From the NCBI GenBank assembly GCA_028571455.1, contig JAPVVG010000113.1, positions 1 through 38,921 on the forward strand: 38,921 nt of DNA. Reading direction: 5' to 3'. Under the pieces are notes generated by a model, which was given only the letters and a program-made list of their open reading frames with translations, was not told the DNA's origin and ran no database searches. Within the stretch, counting starts at the first letter, position 1; the number at the start of each line of letters is the position of its first letter. This DNA comes from Desulfobacteraceae bacterium. GTDB taxonomy: Bacteria; Desulfobacterota; Desulfobacteria; Desulfobacterales; ETH-SRB1. Shown here one piece after another: positions 1 to 8,015 of the stretch. The position numbers and the translations under genes are program-made.

Positions 1-332
1 AGCAAATATTTTCTTGCCCAAAACACCTGGCATCTGTCGATGAGCGCCTTAAGTTGAGCAGTCACATGATAAAAAAATATCGGGGTAGCGACCACAATAA
101 CGTCTGCTTTACGCAGCAGGGGATATATTTCATTCTTCATATCGTCATCAATAGGACAAAATCCTTTTTTTAAGCACACAGTATATCCTCTGCAAGGGAT
201 AATCTTTTTTTTGGCCACTTCAATAACATCTGTCTGAGCGCCAAGTTTTTTTGCTTCGCTCATAAAGACAGACAGCAGAAAAGCTGTATTGCCTTTTTCC
301 CGTGGGCTTCCCTGTAAACCTAACACCATCAT
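1..332 (-). CDS. Flavodoxin-fold NADPH-dependent FMN reductase family protein, 3' end outside the window
   Basis: Read on the minus strand from the ATG at 332-330 (a second ATG follows at once), the frame stays open to the window edge for 110 codons. The N-terminus gives GSPREKGNT, the FMN-phosphate-binding loop of the NADPH-dependent FMN reductase / iron-sulfur flavoprotein group. Further on come a cysteine cluster (PCRGYTVCLKKGFC) followed by a DDDM stretch, and then ATPIFFYHVTAQLKALIDR, the usual second flavin-binding strand. In related iron-sulfur flavoproteins such cysteines hold a 4Fe-4S cluster; here only three are visible, with spacing unlike the compact classical motif, so cluster binding is uncertain. 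An AAGGA lies about 11 nt before the start. The likely role is redox transfer by FMN in the cytoplasm, with unknown substrate. The family call is secure and the specific function is not. Confidence 0.8.
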   Translation of the reverse strand, partial: MMVLGLQGSPREKGNTAFLLSVFMSEAKKLGAQTDVIEVAKKKIIPCRGYTVCLKKGFCPIDDDMKNEIYPLLRKADVIVVATPIFFYHVTAQLKALIDRCQVFWARKYL

Positions 333-374
333 GATATAAAAATCCTTGCTTTAAGAGTATATCTTTAATAAAAG

Positions 375-556
375 TAACTACTCGGGTGGATAGGCTGAAG
401 GCTGAAGGCTGTTAGGAAAAAGCGAAAACAGTGCGCATTTTGAAGCTATGTTTGGTGCAAGAATCAGCTGTTTCCGCCAAAGTGCTGCAATCGTGCTCTT
501 CTGACCCCTTCAGCCTTCAGTCTAAACAGCTTCAGCCTGACTACGTGAGTAGTCAC
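375..556. repeat. Imperfect inverted-repeat spacer element
   Basis: The left side (aactactc followed by repeats of ggctgaag) is mirrored on the right by cttcagcc repeats ending in gagtagt. The two ends can pair over roughly 25 nt with mismatches. No ORF with coding character lies inside. This looks like a decayed non-autonomous repeat upstream of the 827 operon. The element class is unknown. Confidence 0.5.
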
Positions 557-589
557 GAATAAAAAAGAAACGATTTTATATATTATATT

Positions 590-804
590 GATAAATTCGT
601 AAAAAGTCAAAAAACCACTTTTTACGAAACCTAACACTTAACACCTAACACTTAACACCTGATGAATTGAAGATTCCCCGCAGCAAGCTGCGGGGAATCT
701 TCGACTGTAAGGAAGTTTGCTGTTTTCAGATTCGCTCGCTAACCCTGCAGCAAGCTGCTGGGAATGCGCTCGCTTTTGCAGTTCAACTGTTTTACGAATT
801 CATC
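590..804. repeat. MITE-like TIR element, copy A (composite)
   Basis: The left end reads gataaattcgtaaaaagtc and the right end reads gttttacgaattcatc, which are inverted copies of one terminal sequence seen at several other places in the window. Inside are a direct repeat of ctaacacttaacac (631-660) and a second internal left-type end at 661 (gatgaattg). This suggests nested or composite insertion. No coding region is visible. It ends just before the ribosome binding site of the gene at 827. Confidence 0.65.
669..702. repeat. Perfect 15-bp hairpin
   Basis: Positions 669-683 (GAAGATTCCCCGCAG) pair perfectly with 688-702 around a CAAG loop. No T-run follows it, so a role as intrinsic terminator is doubtful. 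It is better explained as a palindromic intergenic repeat embedded in the composite element 590-804. Confidence 0.6.
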
Positions 805-826
805 AAACTAAGGATAACCAATTAAA

Positions 827-1150
827 ATGGCGACAGAAAGAGATATTGTGCTTATATATTCGGAGGATACACCGCTTACCTTTGCAAGAATAGAGGAAAT
901 ATCGGCGGATATAAAACCAAACTGGTATCATGTAAAGCTGCTTATTCTCCAGATGCCCCTTCAGCCTGTCACATGGATTTTAAGAGATTCATATATTAAT
1001 GGCGAAGAATTTACAATGGATGGAAGAAAAGTACGTTTGGAGCTGATAGAATGCCCGGAAGTTGCTGAAAAACCTGACATACATGAAGAAAAATCCCAGG
1101 GCTCAAAAAAGGGGAAGGTAATATTGCTGAGAGATCGAAAGAGGGTATGA
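827..1150 (+). CDS. Hypothetical protein, 107 aa, first gene of the DUF1848-dusB operon
   Basis: I do not recognise this family with certainty. The product is small, soluble and mixed in charge, with no signal peptide or membrane segment. The first 70 residues look folded (hydrophobic strands around VLIYSEDTPLTFARIEEI and LILQMPLQPVTWILRDSYI). The last 35 residues are Lys/Glu-rich and end in RDRKRV. An AAGGATAA ribosome binding site sits about 11 nt upstream of the ATG. The stop overlaps the start of the DUF1848 gene (ATGA at 1147-1150), so the two are almost certainly translationally coupled and probably act in the same process. No function is proposed. Confidence 0.7.
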   Translation: MATERDIVLIYSEDTPLTFARIEEISADIKPNWYHVKLLILQMPLQPVTWILRDSYINGEEFTMDGRKVRLELIECPEVAEKPDIHEEKSQGSKKGKVILLRDRKRV

Positions 1151-2040
1151 AGAAAATAGTAATTTCCGCTTCCCGCAGAACAGATATTCCGGCCTTCTAC
1201 ATGCGCTGGTTTATGGAGCAGATTCAAAAGAAATACTTTGAAGTTATAAATCCATACAACAGACATGTATCAGTAACGCCTGCAACGCCCGACACAGTTC
1301 ACACCATTGTATTCTGGTCTAAAAATTTTGGCCCCTTTATAGAAGGCGGATTCGGGGAAAAGCTTCTAAAAATGGGATTTAATCTCTTTTTTAATTTTAC
1401 TATCAATTCGGATTCGCCCATGCTTGAGCCTAATGTGCCGCCTTTAAAGGAACGCCTGAAACAGCTTGACTTTCTTTGCAATAATTTTGGCCCAGAAGGA
1501 ATTAACTGGAGATTTGATCCAATATGTTTTTTCAAAACAGATAAAGAAGGTATAAAGGACAATCTGCGTGATCTCCCGATGATTGCAAAAAAAGCATCAA
1601 AAAGCGGCATAAAAAGATGCATAATAAGCTTTATGGACGATTACCCGAAGATTAGAAGAAGGGTTGCATCAATACCGGGCTTTTCCTTTATCGATCCGCG
1701 TCTTGAAAAGAAAAAAGGAATCATTTTAGAAATTGAAAAGGAGCTTGCAGCAAAAAAGATTAATATATTTACCTGCTGTGAAAAGGAATTGATGGATACT
1801 CTACCGGCAAATTCCGGCATAAGGCCAAGTTCATGCATACCAAACGATCTTCTGGTAAAACTATACGGCGGAAATCTTTCCTTTAGAAAGGACTCCGGCC
1901 AGAGGATAAAACAGGGGTGCAGGTGCATGGTCTCGAATGATATAGGATCATACAACCTTCATCCATGTTATCATAACTGTCTTTTCTGTTATGCAAACCC
2001 GAGTTCAGAAAAGGCGGCTTTACCGGTTTCCGCAAACTGA
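1147..2040 (+). CDS. DUF1848 domain protein with C-terminal radical-SAM-type cysteine motif
   Basis: The N-terminus (VISASRRTDIPAFYMRWFM) is the conserved opening of the DUF1848 family, and the 297-residue length fits it. The middle holds further conserved blocks (FWSKNFGPF, INWRFDPICFF). The C-terminus carries C274-x3-C278-x2-C281 (CYHNCLFCYANP), the spacing used by radical SAM enzymes to bind a 4Fe-4S cluster, preceded by more cysteines (C210, C211, C230, C258, C260). In radical SAM enzymes this motif is normally near the N-terminus; here it is at the far end. The biochemical role of the family is not established. The gene overlaps the upstream gene by 4 nt and is followed after 5 nt by dusB, which hints at, but does not prove, a link with tRNA or other nucleic-acid chemistry. 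Confidence 0.85.
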   Translation: MKKIVISASRRTDIPAFYMRWFMEQIQKKYFEVINPYNRHVSVTPATPDTVHTIVFWSKNFGPFIEGGFGEKLLKMGFNLFFNFTINSDSPMLEPNVPPLKERLKQLDFLCNNFGPEGINWRFDPICFFKTDKEGIKDNLRDLPMIAKKASKSGIKRCIISFMDDYPKIRRRVASIPGFSFIDPRLEKKKGIILEIEKELAAKKINIFTCCEKELMDTLPANSGIRPSSCIPNDLLVKLYGGNLSFRKDSGQRIKQGCRCMVSNDIGSYNLHPCYHNCLFCYANPSSEKAALPVSAN

Positions 2041-2045
2041 CAATA

Positions 2046-3023
2046 ATGAAAATCGGCTCTCTTCCTCTTGATAATATTACAATATTGGCGCCTCTTGCAG
2101 GAATTACAAATCTGCCTTTCAGGATTCTTGCCAAAGAGGCTGGCTGCGCGCTCGTGTGCACCGAAATGATAAGCGCTAACGGACTTGTCCGTGGATCAAA
2201 AAAAACCAAACAAATGCTTTGCAGCCTGCCCCAAGAAAAACCTCTGTCTGTTCAGATATTTGGTTCAGATCCAGACGTAATGGCTGAAGCAGCTCAGATA
2301 GTTGAATCCTCGGGAGCAAATTTGATTGACATCAATTTTGGCTGCTCGGTAAAAAAGGTGGTAAAAACAGGCGCCGGCGTTGCGCTGATGCAAAGACTCG
2401 ATAATGCAGAAGCCATTATCAAGGCTGTCAGAAAAGCCGTCAATATCCCGCTTACAATAAAAATCAGGACAGGATGGGATAAATCGGGCAAACAGGCATT
2501 AAAACTATCCCAACTGGCAGAGGAATGCGGCGTAGACGCAATTGCCGTGCATCCGCGCACAGCCTCCCAGGGATTCAGAGGCAAGGCAGACTGGTCAATA
2601 ATTACAGCAATAAAAGGAGCGGTCGCCATACCTGTTATTGGAAACGGAGATATTGTTACAGCAAAAGACGCTGTAGAAATGCAAAGGATTACCGGCTGCA
2701 ATGCAATTATGATTGGAAGGGCGGCAATCGGGAATCCATGGATTTTCTCCCATGTCCTGGCCATTGTCAAAGGCGATGACGTATCGCCGGTAGATATTGC
2801 GCACCGGTTTGAAGTTATGATAAGATATTACAAAATGTCGATTCAATGTTTCGGAGAAAAAAATGGGTGTAGGATGATGCGCGGCCGTCTTGGCTGGTTT
2901 GTCAAAGGCTTGCGTTTTAGCGGTAAATTTTGTGAATCAATAAAGCAGATTTCGTCTGAAAACGAAACAATAGATTTAATCAAGGCATATATGGTTTTAC
3001 TGCAACAGGAGAAAGAGATATGA
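2046..3023 (+). CDS. dusB: tRNA-dihydrouridine synthase, DusB family
   Basis: This FMN-dependent enzyme reduces specific uridines in the tRNA D-loop to dihydrouridine using NADPH. The protein (325 aa, normal length) shows the Dus order of motifs: APLAGITNLPFR (residues 15-26), TEMISANGL (39-47), DINFGCSVKKV with the catalytic cysteine at C100, IKIRTGWD, AVHPRTASQGFRGKADW, PVIGNGDI and MIGRAAIGNPW. The residue after the catalytic Cys is Ser rather than the frequent Pro. The start lies 5 nt after the DUF1848 stop, and the stop overlaps the next start (ATGA, 3020-3023), so it is the third gene of a coupled four-gene operon. The Dus family is certain. DusB versus another bacterial Dus subfamily is likely but not proven. 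Confidence 0.92.
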   Translation: MKIGSLPLDNITILAPLAGITNLPFRILAKEAGCALVCTEMISANGLVRGSKKTKQMLCSLPQEKPLSVQIFGSDPDVMAEAAQIVESSGANLIDINFGCSVKKVVKTGAGVALMQRLDNAEAIIKAVRKAVNIPLTIKIRTGWDKSGKQALKLSQLAEECGVDAIAVHPRTASQGFRGKADWSIITAIKGAVAIPVIGNGDIVTAKDAVEMQRITGCNAIMIGRAAIGNPWIFSHVLAIVKGDDVSPVDIAHRFEVMIRYYKMSIQCFGEKNGCRMMRGRLGWFVKGLRFSGKFCESIKQISSENETIDLIKAYMVLLQQEKEI

Positions 3024-4027
3024 ATGGATTGCTTTTTATTGATGATGAAGAAGGTGTGCGACGTTCGGTAGTTCGCGCCCTTAAGAAGGAACCTTACAAG
3101 ATCTATACGGAAGATAATGGTGAAAGGGGCATAGAATTTATCAAAAAAAACATTTTTGATATTGCAACCGTAATATCTGATTACAAGATGCCAGGGTTGA
3201 ATGGGCTTGAAACCCTTACCAGCATAGCTTCAATAAACCCGGAGATAACACGTATTATCCTGACCGGCTATGCCACTATGGAAGCAGCGATCATGGCAAC
3301 AAACGATGGAATCGACGGGTTTTTGACAAAGCCTTTTGACAACATTGAACTAAGAGCCAAAATTCGTGATATCTCAATGCGAAAGCGCCTGAAACAGTTT
3401 GTATCCGAACAGGTTTACGAAGAGCTAAAGAGCTCATCAGGGGATCTAAAGCCAACATTCCATGAGGCGTCGATCCTCTTTTCAGATATCCGGGGATTCA
3501 CCAAAACGTCACAGGCGATCTCACCTGAAGCAATTGTTGCCTTTTTGAACAACCGGTATTTTACACCCATGGGAGAAATAGCTTACCGGTTTCAAGGAAC
3601 TGTTGATAAGCATATAGGAGACAGCATTATGGTGATATTCGGCTCGCCTGTAATGCGCAGCGATGATACGGCCAGGGCTGTTAAATCCGCTATTGCAATG
3701 CAAAAAAAAGCAATAGAGATCGACAGGGAGCTTAGTCAAAAAAACGGCTTGAATCTGAAGATAGGAATCGGGATAGCAACAGGCAAGGTTTTTTCCGGAG
3801 TCATGGGTTCATTGAGAAAAAAGGAATTTACCTCGATAGGAATGGCTGTTAATATTGCATCACGACTGCAAAGTATAGCCAAAGAGGGGGAGGTCCTTAT
3901 AGACGAAAGCACATTTCAGAAGATATCTGATCAGAAAATTGATAAGCAGTTTGATGTCGAGCCTCTGCCCCCTGTAAAGGTCAAAGGTATTGACGAGCTT
4001 ATTACGATGTATAGAGTAAATGTTTAA
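3020..4027 (+). CDS. Response regulator with class III adenylate/guanylate cyclase output domain
   Basis: Residues 1-120 form a REC domain with acidic D8/D9, phospho-acceptor D54 (ISDYKMPG), T82 and K104. Residues 145-335 form a class III nucleotide cyclase domain: SILFSDIRGFT with metal ligand D156, KHIGDSIMVIFG with K197 and second metal ligand D201, and GMAVNIASRL with N278 and R282, the transition-state pair. The catalytic set therefore looks complete. The purine-selecting Asp usual in adenylate cyclases (GDxVN) is replaced by Met275, so nucleotide specificity cannot be read from sequence. The protein probably makes cAMP (or cGMP) in the cytoplasm in response to an unidentified histidine kinase. 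It is the last gene of the operon; its stop lies 1 nt from the stop of the convergent lipoprotein gene. Confidence 0.9.
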   Translation: MNGLLFIDDEEGVRRSVVRALKKEPYKIYTEDNGERGIEFIKKNIFDIATVISDYKMPGLNGLETLTSIASINPEITRIILTGYATMEAAIMATNDGIDGFLTKPFDNIELRAKIRDISMRKRLKQFVSEQVYEELKSSSGDLKPTFHEASILFSDIRGFTKTSQAISPEAIVAFLNNRYFTPMGEIAYRFQGTVDKHIGDSIMVIFGSPVMRSDDTARAVKSAIAMQKKAIEIDRELSQKNGLNLKIGIGIATGKVFSGVMGSLRKKEFTSIGMAVNIASRLQSIAKEGEVLIDESTFQKISDQKIDKQFDVEPLPPVKVKGIDELITMYRVNV

Positions 4028-4028
4028 A

Positions 4029-4979
4029 TTATTGTTTTATTCTGACCGAGCTGCCGGTTTTTATTTTGTCTCCTGTGACCAATACAGCTTGGGCCTTGTC
4101 AGGATAAACAGCCGTTATCTTTATCTCGCCGGTTTTAAGCCCTGGCAGAAAAAATCTTTGGCCATCTTTCCCCTGAATTATCTTCCCGCTCTCATAAACT
4201 TCGAGTATATCACCGCGTAAAAGCCCGGCTCTTCTTCCGGCAGAAATTATAATTTTATCATTGGCTATTGAAACAACATATCCTTTCCAGGGCAAAACCC
4301 CGACAGTATCGCAAATCTTTTCGCCCATGGCCTCTGCAATATGCTCCAGGGCATTCTTTAGCGCTGCTGTTTCCTTTACCTTTTTAGCTTTTATTGAAGC
4401 AAACTCTGATTCATCAATCCTGACTTCATAATCAAAACTCTCATCAAGAAGTTTTGCGCCAGTTTCAATATCGTAAACTTCACAACTTATAAGCACACGC
4501 AGAAAATTCCGGTCATCTTTGAACCACAAAAGACCCCGTTTTTCTTTATGTGCTATTATATCTATAAGAGCTCCGGTTATAATTGCATTCAGACCGAGCC
4601 TCCGGCTTGCCTTTGCCAGAGCAAGATTGTCAAGACGGCCTGTTTCCCGCAATAAAGGCCTGGTTAAAAAATCGGGACATCCGGCATCTCCCGGCTTTAT
4701 GAGCAAGATGTTTGAACATGCCCTGTTTATGGTTTCAGCAAGATTTTTCTGAAACAATTCTTCCAGATTCTGATTGGCGCAAAAGGTATAGTTTGCGAAA
4801 AAAGAAATTGCGAACTTTTTTTTCATATCATCTGGAGCAGTTATATCACTGACTATCTTCTTTGTGCTCTTTTTAATAGACGAATATGTGGAGCATCCGG
4901 TAATCATAACTATTGAAAGCAAAAAAAAGATGCTAACAAAAACAACTCGAATATATGCGGCAGTATTATGAATTCTCAT
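4029..4979 (-). CDS. Lipoprotein with FlgT-C-like C-terminal domain
   Basis: The frame extends upstream to 5066, but the start is placed at 4979 because that Met begins a clear lipoprotein signal: MRIHN, then a hydrophobic stretch, then the lipobox I-T-G-C with the lipidated cysteine at C29. The mature protein is about 288 aa. Its central part (residues ~60-200) resembles the nucleotide-free fold of FlgT-middle/CsgG-like proteins (FAISFFANYTF, LGLNAIITGALI, SCEVYDIETGAKL). The last 80 residues (SAGRRAGLLRGDILEVYESG, ending VTGDKIKTGSSVRIK) look like the FlgT C-terminal domain. It is probably anchored to the inner leaflet of the outer membrane. The start overlaps the end of queF by 14 nt, so the two are co-transcribed, although no functional link is obvious. 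Domain naming is from pattern only. Confidence 0.7.
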   Translation of the reverse strand: MRIHNTAAYIRVVFVSIFFLLSIVMITGCSTYSSIKKSTKKIVSDITAPDDMKKKFAISFFANYTFCANQNLEELFQKNLAETINRACSNILLIKPGDAGCPDFLTRPLLRETGRLDNLALAKASRRLGLNAIITGALIDIIAHKEKRGLLWFKDDRNFLRVLISCEVYDIETGAKLLDESFDYEVRIDESEFASIKAKKVKETAALKNALEHIAEAMGEKICDTVGVLPWKGYVVSIANDKIIISAGRRAGLLRGDILEVYESGKIIQGKDGQRFFLPGLKTGEIKITAVYPDKAQAVLVTGDKIKTGSSVRIKQ

Positions 4980-5373
4980 TTTTCCTCTCGTATATTGCGG
5001 TAACCGTGGTAGTAATTCCGCCACGCGCTGTAAAATCTCCTGAAACCTCCATCCTCTTTGGATCAAGCAGGCCGACTAAATCATTTAGAATATGGTTGAC
5101 CAAATGTTCGTAGAAGATACCGACATTCCTGAATTGTAACATATAAAATTTTAGCGATTTTAATTCAACAATCTTTACATTTGGCGTATATTTAATTGTT
5201 ATGCATCCAAAATCCGGAAGGCCGGTCATAGGGCATACCGACGTGAACTCAGGTTGTTTTATTACAATATCAATATCCCTTTGGCCCTTATATTTATACT
5301 CCAGAGCGGTCAGGATGTCTGTTTTCACTATATCCGGCCTGTCTATTTTATAGCTGACCCGTTTTTTCGGCAT
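4966..5373 (-). CDS. queF: NADPH-dependent 7-cyano-7-deazaguanine reductase
   Basis: QueF reduces preQ0 to preQ1 in the queuosine tRNA-modification pathway. The 135-residue protein is of the short single-domain type. It shows FTSVCPMTGLPDFG with the thioimide-forming C47 and the proton donor D54, then the QueF signature around E70 (ELKSLKFYMLQFRN) and GIFYEH with substrate-binding E90. The queF stop lies 14 nt inside the lipoprotein gene. No other queuosine gene is in the window. Together with dusB this makes two tRNA-modification genes within 3 kb, in convergent operons. Confidence 0.95.
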   Translation of the reverse strand: MPKKRVSYKIDRPDIVKTDILTALEYKYKGQRDIDIVIKQPEFTSVCPMTGLPDFGCITIKYTPNVKIVELKSLKFYMLQFRNVGIFYEHLVNHILNDLVGLLDPKRMEVSGDFTARGGITTTVTAIYERKNENS

Positions 5374-5402
5374 ACTTCAAAGACCTCATGGTAATACGAA
5401 AC

Positions 5403-5518
5403 GTGTTAAGTGTTAGGTATTAAGTGTTAGGTATTTGATATGACAATTAAATATTTTATCTTAACACCTAACACTTTACACTTAACACCTGATGAATTCG
5501 TTTTTTTATGAATTCATC
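5403..5518. repeat. AACAC-type direct repeats plus collapsed TIR element, copy B
   Basis: The segment starts with inverted copies of the ctaacacttaac repeat seen at 631-660. At 5481-5500 the same junction as at 651-670 recurs (cttaacacctgatgaatt). Positions 5491-5518 then place a left-type end (gatgaattcg) against a right-type end (atgaattcatc) with only Ts between. This looks like a TIR element whose interior was lost. It lies between the divergent queF (minus) and the small gene at 5655 (plus). Confidence 0.6.
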
Positions 5519-5654
5519 AATATTAATAGAAAATATAATGCCTGGTGTCAATCATACTATGAGACCGGGCATTAAATAGCTTGACACAAATAATCCTTTC
5601 TGTTAACGGGTTAATATTATTGATAAAAAAACTATCAACAAAGGGATATTTAAA

Positions 5655-5831
5655 ATGAGTTCTTCCATTGATGAACAAATTCTAAGGGCGTCCAAGGAAA
5701 TAGTTGTCAAATTCATAGAAGCGGGAAGAATCTCTCCATCCGGCTTTCCTGAACTTTTCAAAACCATTTATTGCGCGATCAAAGAAACCGTTAATGGCCG
5801 GGAAAAAGTGGAAACCGGTAAAGATAAGTAG
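5655..5831 (+). CDS. Small conserved-looking protein, 58 aa
   Basis: The frame runs from the ATG at 5655 to the TAG at 5829. A good ribosome binding site (AAGGGA) lies about 9 nt upstream. The product is MSSSIDEQILRASKEIVVKF at its start, then FIEAGRISPSGFPELFKTIY, with a charged tail. The helical pattern (EIVVKFIEAGRISP, FPELFKTIYCAI) resembles the N-terminal half of MucR/Ros-type regulators, but the zinc-finger part is absent, so I treat this as weak similarity. It stands alone, converging on recD 10 nt downstream. A real gene is likely; function unknown. Confidence 0.6.
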   Translation: MSSSIDEQILRASKEIVVKFIEAGRISPSGFPELFKTIYCAIKETVNGREKVETGKDK

Positions 5832-5841
5832 AGACCTGCCA

Positions 5842-7824
5842 TCACCATGTTAAACCTGATTCCCGTTCAATTTTCCTTTGCAAGGCGGTTTTAAATGCCG
5901 GCTCAATGCCATATAAAATCACCTTTTTTTTTGCTCTGGTAATGCCGGTATATATTATCTCCCGGGTCAACAGTCTGTGCTTTTCATTATCAGGCAGCAC
6001 AACCAGCACATCATCAAATTCAGATCCCTGGCTTTTGTGCACTGTCATGGCAAAGGCGGGCTCCCATGACGGCAACAGATCGATGCCAAAGCTGATAAAG
6101 GAATTGAATCGTTGGAAAAAGGCCCTGTAATCTCCTTTTTTGCTTTTTATTACAACTCCGACATCTCCGTTAAACAACTCTTTTGAATAGTCGTTGCGTG
6201 TTATCATAATGACAGCGCCGGTAAAAATATTCTCTCCTGCCCAGGATGCTGGCTCCAATTCAAAGCCCAGGTATCGATTAATTATACTGTTTATCCATGT
6301 ACAGCCATAAATTCCATTGCGCAGGATTGTTAAAATTCTTCCGCATCCAACCACATGAAAAATCCGGTATAAAATATCCTGCCCTGTTGCAGAGGTCAGG
6401 AGTTCCTCAGACTCCATTTTTCCTGATTCAAATATTAATTCTTTATAACTTATATTATCCCCCTGTATAGGGCTCATGTAATAATCTTGTACCCATGAAT
6501 GCAGATGATGTTTCCATTGATTTAAGCTTGCGCTTTGTACAAATGCCCATTGATCCTCTTTGAGTTGAAGAGCTGAGTTAAACGAAACAGGTTCGTATTC
6601 CGGACACTTTCCCTGATTGATTTGTTTTGCAAGCTTCAGCAGGTTAGCGCCAGATCGATATACATTCTTCAGCAAAACCACTCGATCCGTAAACTCAGTA
6701 GTTTGGTCAGGAATCATTTCCGCAAAAACAGCGCCTGCTTCCACCGAGGGCAGTTGATCTTTATCTCCTAAAAAAATAAGCATGGTCTTTGCGGGATCGA
6801 TTGCCTGTAAAAATTTATCCATCATGACAACGTCGATCATTGATACTTCATCCACAATTATAACTGATGCCGGCAGGGGATTGGTATCCTTGTAATGGAA
6901 ATCATTTTTATAAGCTTTGTATTTTAAAATCTTATGTAATGTGGAACCTTTCAACTGTAACAGCTTAATGTCTTCAGGAGACGGATTTAATATTGTGCTG
7001 ATATTGCCGGACACCGCTTCGGTCATTCTTTGCGCTGCCCTGCCGGTGGGCGCTGCCAGCATAATCTTTTCCGTATCTATCCTTTCCGTATGTATCTGGG
7101 CCCTTACAAGGCAGCGGAGGATATTAACCATAAGAGATGTTTTGCCTGTTCCAGGGCCGCCTGAGATAATCGAAAACTGCGAGCTAAGAGCCAGTTTTAT
7201 CGCATTAATTTGATGCGGATCTTTTTTTATCAAAGCTCCGTTTTTTGAAACACGGAGAGAAAGAGGTTCGGACATTATCTCATTTAAAAGATTTATTTGT
7301 TGATTTTCATTAAGTCTAAGGGCAGATTTTGCCTGCAGGATAGTTTTTATTCGATCTTTTAACCTGTTTTCATGAAAATAAAACTTTTGAAAATATAAAT
7401 ATTTCTTTTCAGCAAACTCATATAAAACAAGGGGTAGATACAAAGAACGATCTTTCGCGATAAGGTTATCATATTTATTGCCGGCAAGATTGGTCAGGAA
7501 TTGATTGGCGATTTCTTCGGCCATAAGTTTTTCCATAAAAATTTGCAGCCTGGATGACAGGCTGTTTTTATCAAGACTTAAACACAGACTTCCTTCCTGC
7601 AATACCGCAAACATAGCCATTAATACCGCAAAAATACAGATATCATCCTGACAACCGCCAAGTTCACGCAAATCCCTGATAGTCATATAATCCAGAAAGG
7701 AAAGCTCATTTGTATAAAAAAAAGGATAGATTGAGCAAAGCTCACCCATATTATGCGTTTCTGTAATATTATATTCCAATATTTGCTGTAAAAGCCGTTG
7801 TCTGTCTGTATTAAGCTGAGTCAT
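5842..7824 (-). CDS. recD: RecBCD enzyme subunit RecD (5'-3' DNA helicase)
   Basis: RecD is the fast SF1B helicase of exodeoxyribonuclease V, which repairs double-strand breaks and degrades foreign linear DNA. The protein has 660 residues, near the usual length. It carries Walker A GGPGTGKT (222-229), Walker B VIIVDEVSMIDVVMM, GDKDQLPSVEAG, a UvrD-C-like block TVHKSQGSEFDDVLVVLP, and the final YTGITRAKKKVILYG. The N-terminal ~170 residues are the RecD-specific region rather than a RecD2 extension, and the neighbouring recB supports the RecBCD assignment. It is separated from recB by 191 nt made mostly of heptamer repeats, so it is probably on the recB transcript. No strong Shine-Dalgarno is seen before the ATG. 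Confidence 0.93.
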   Translation of the reverse strand: MTQLNTDRQRLLQQILEYNITETHNMGELCSIYPFFYTNELSFLDYMTIRDLRELGGCQDDICIFAVLMAMFAVLQEGSLCLSLDKNSLSSRLQIFMEKLMAEEIANQFLTNLAGNKYDNLIAKDRSLYLPLVLYEFAEKKYLYFQKFYFHENRLKDRIKTILQAKSALRLNENQQINLLNEIMSEPLSLRVSKNGALIKKDPHQINAIKLALSSQFSIISGGPGTGKTSLMVNILRCLVRAQIHTERIDTEKIMLAAPTGRAAQRMTEAVSGNISTILNPSPEDIKLLQLKGSTLHKILKYKAYKNDFHYKDTNPLPASVIIVDEVSMIDVVMMDKFLQAIDPAKTMLIFLGDKDQLPSVEAGAVFAEMIPDQTTEFTDRVVLLKNVYRSGANLLKLAKQINQGKCPEYEPVSFNSALQLKEDQWAFVQSASLNQWKHHLHSWVQDYYMSPIQGDNISYKELIFESGKMESEELLTSATGQDILYRIFHVVGCGRILTILRNGIYGCTWINSIINRYLGFELEPASWAGENIFTGAVIMITRNDYSKELFNGDVGVVIKSKKGDYRAFFQRFNSFISFGIDLLPSWEPAFAMTVHKSQGSEFDDVLVVLPDNEKHRLLTREIIYTGITRAKKKVILYGIEPAFKTALQRKIERESGLTW

Positions 7825-7836
7825 TGTTATTTTGGA

Positions 7837-8015
7837 TTGTTGATTGTTGATTTATGATTGTTGATTGATGGAATCGCTTCGCTCTACCTTTTCAATTGAA
7901 AATCATCAATCCTTGCTCTGCTCTCTGACTTCCGACCTCTGATCTCCGACCTCTGACCTCTGACCTCTGACTTCCGACTTCCGACTTCCGACCTCCGACA
8001 TCTATCCTCTATCCT
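7837..8015. repeat. Two heptanucleotide tandem-repeat arrays between recB and recD
   Basis: Positions 7837-7871 hold five 7-bp units of the type TTGTTGA. Positions 7925-8015 hold exactly 13 units of the type CTGACCT/CCGACTT, running straight up to the recB stop codon at 8016-8018. The two arrays fill most of the 191-nt recB-recD gap, which contains no other gene. Such arrays change length by slippage; here that would alter the spacing between co-transcribed genes rather than a reading frame. Confidence 0.85.

Noticed and set aside
4980-5066. N-terminal extension of the lipoprotein gene
   Set aside because: It lies inside queF and would hide the lipoprotein signal peptide; ATG 4979 is the natural start.
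7837-8015. Possible CRISPR array because of regular repeats
   Set aside because: Units are contiguous 7-mers without spacers, and no cas gene is present.
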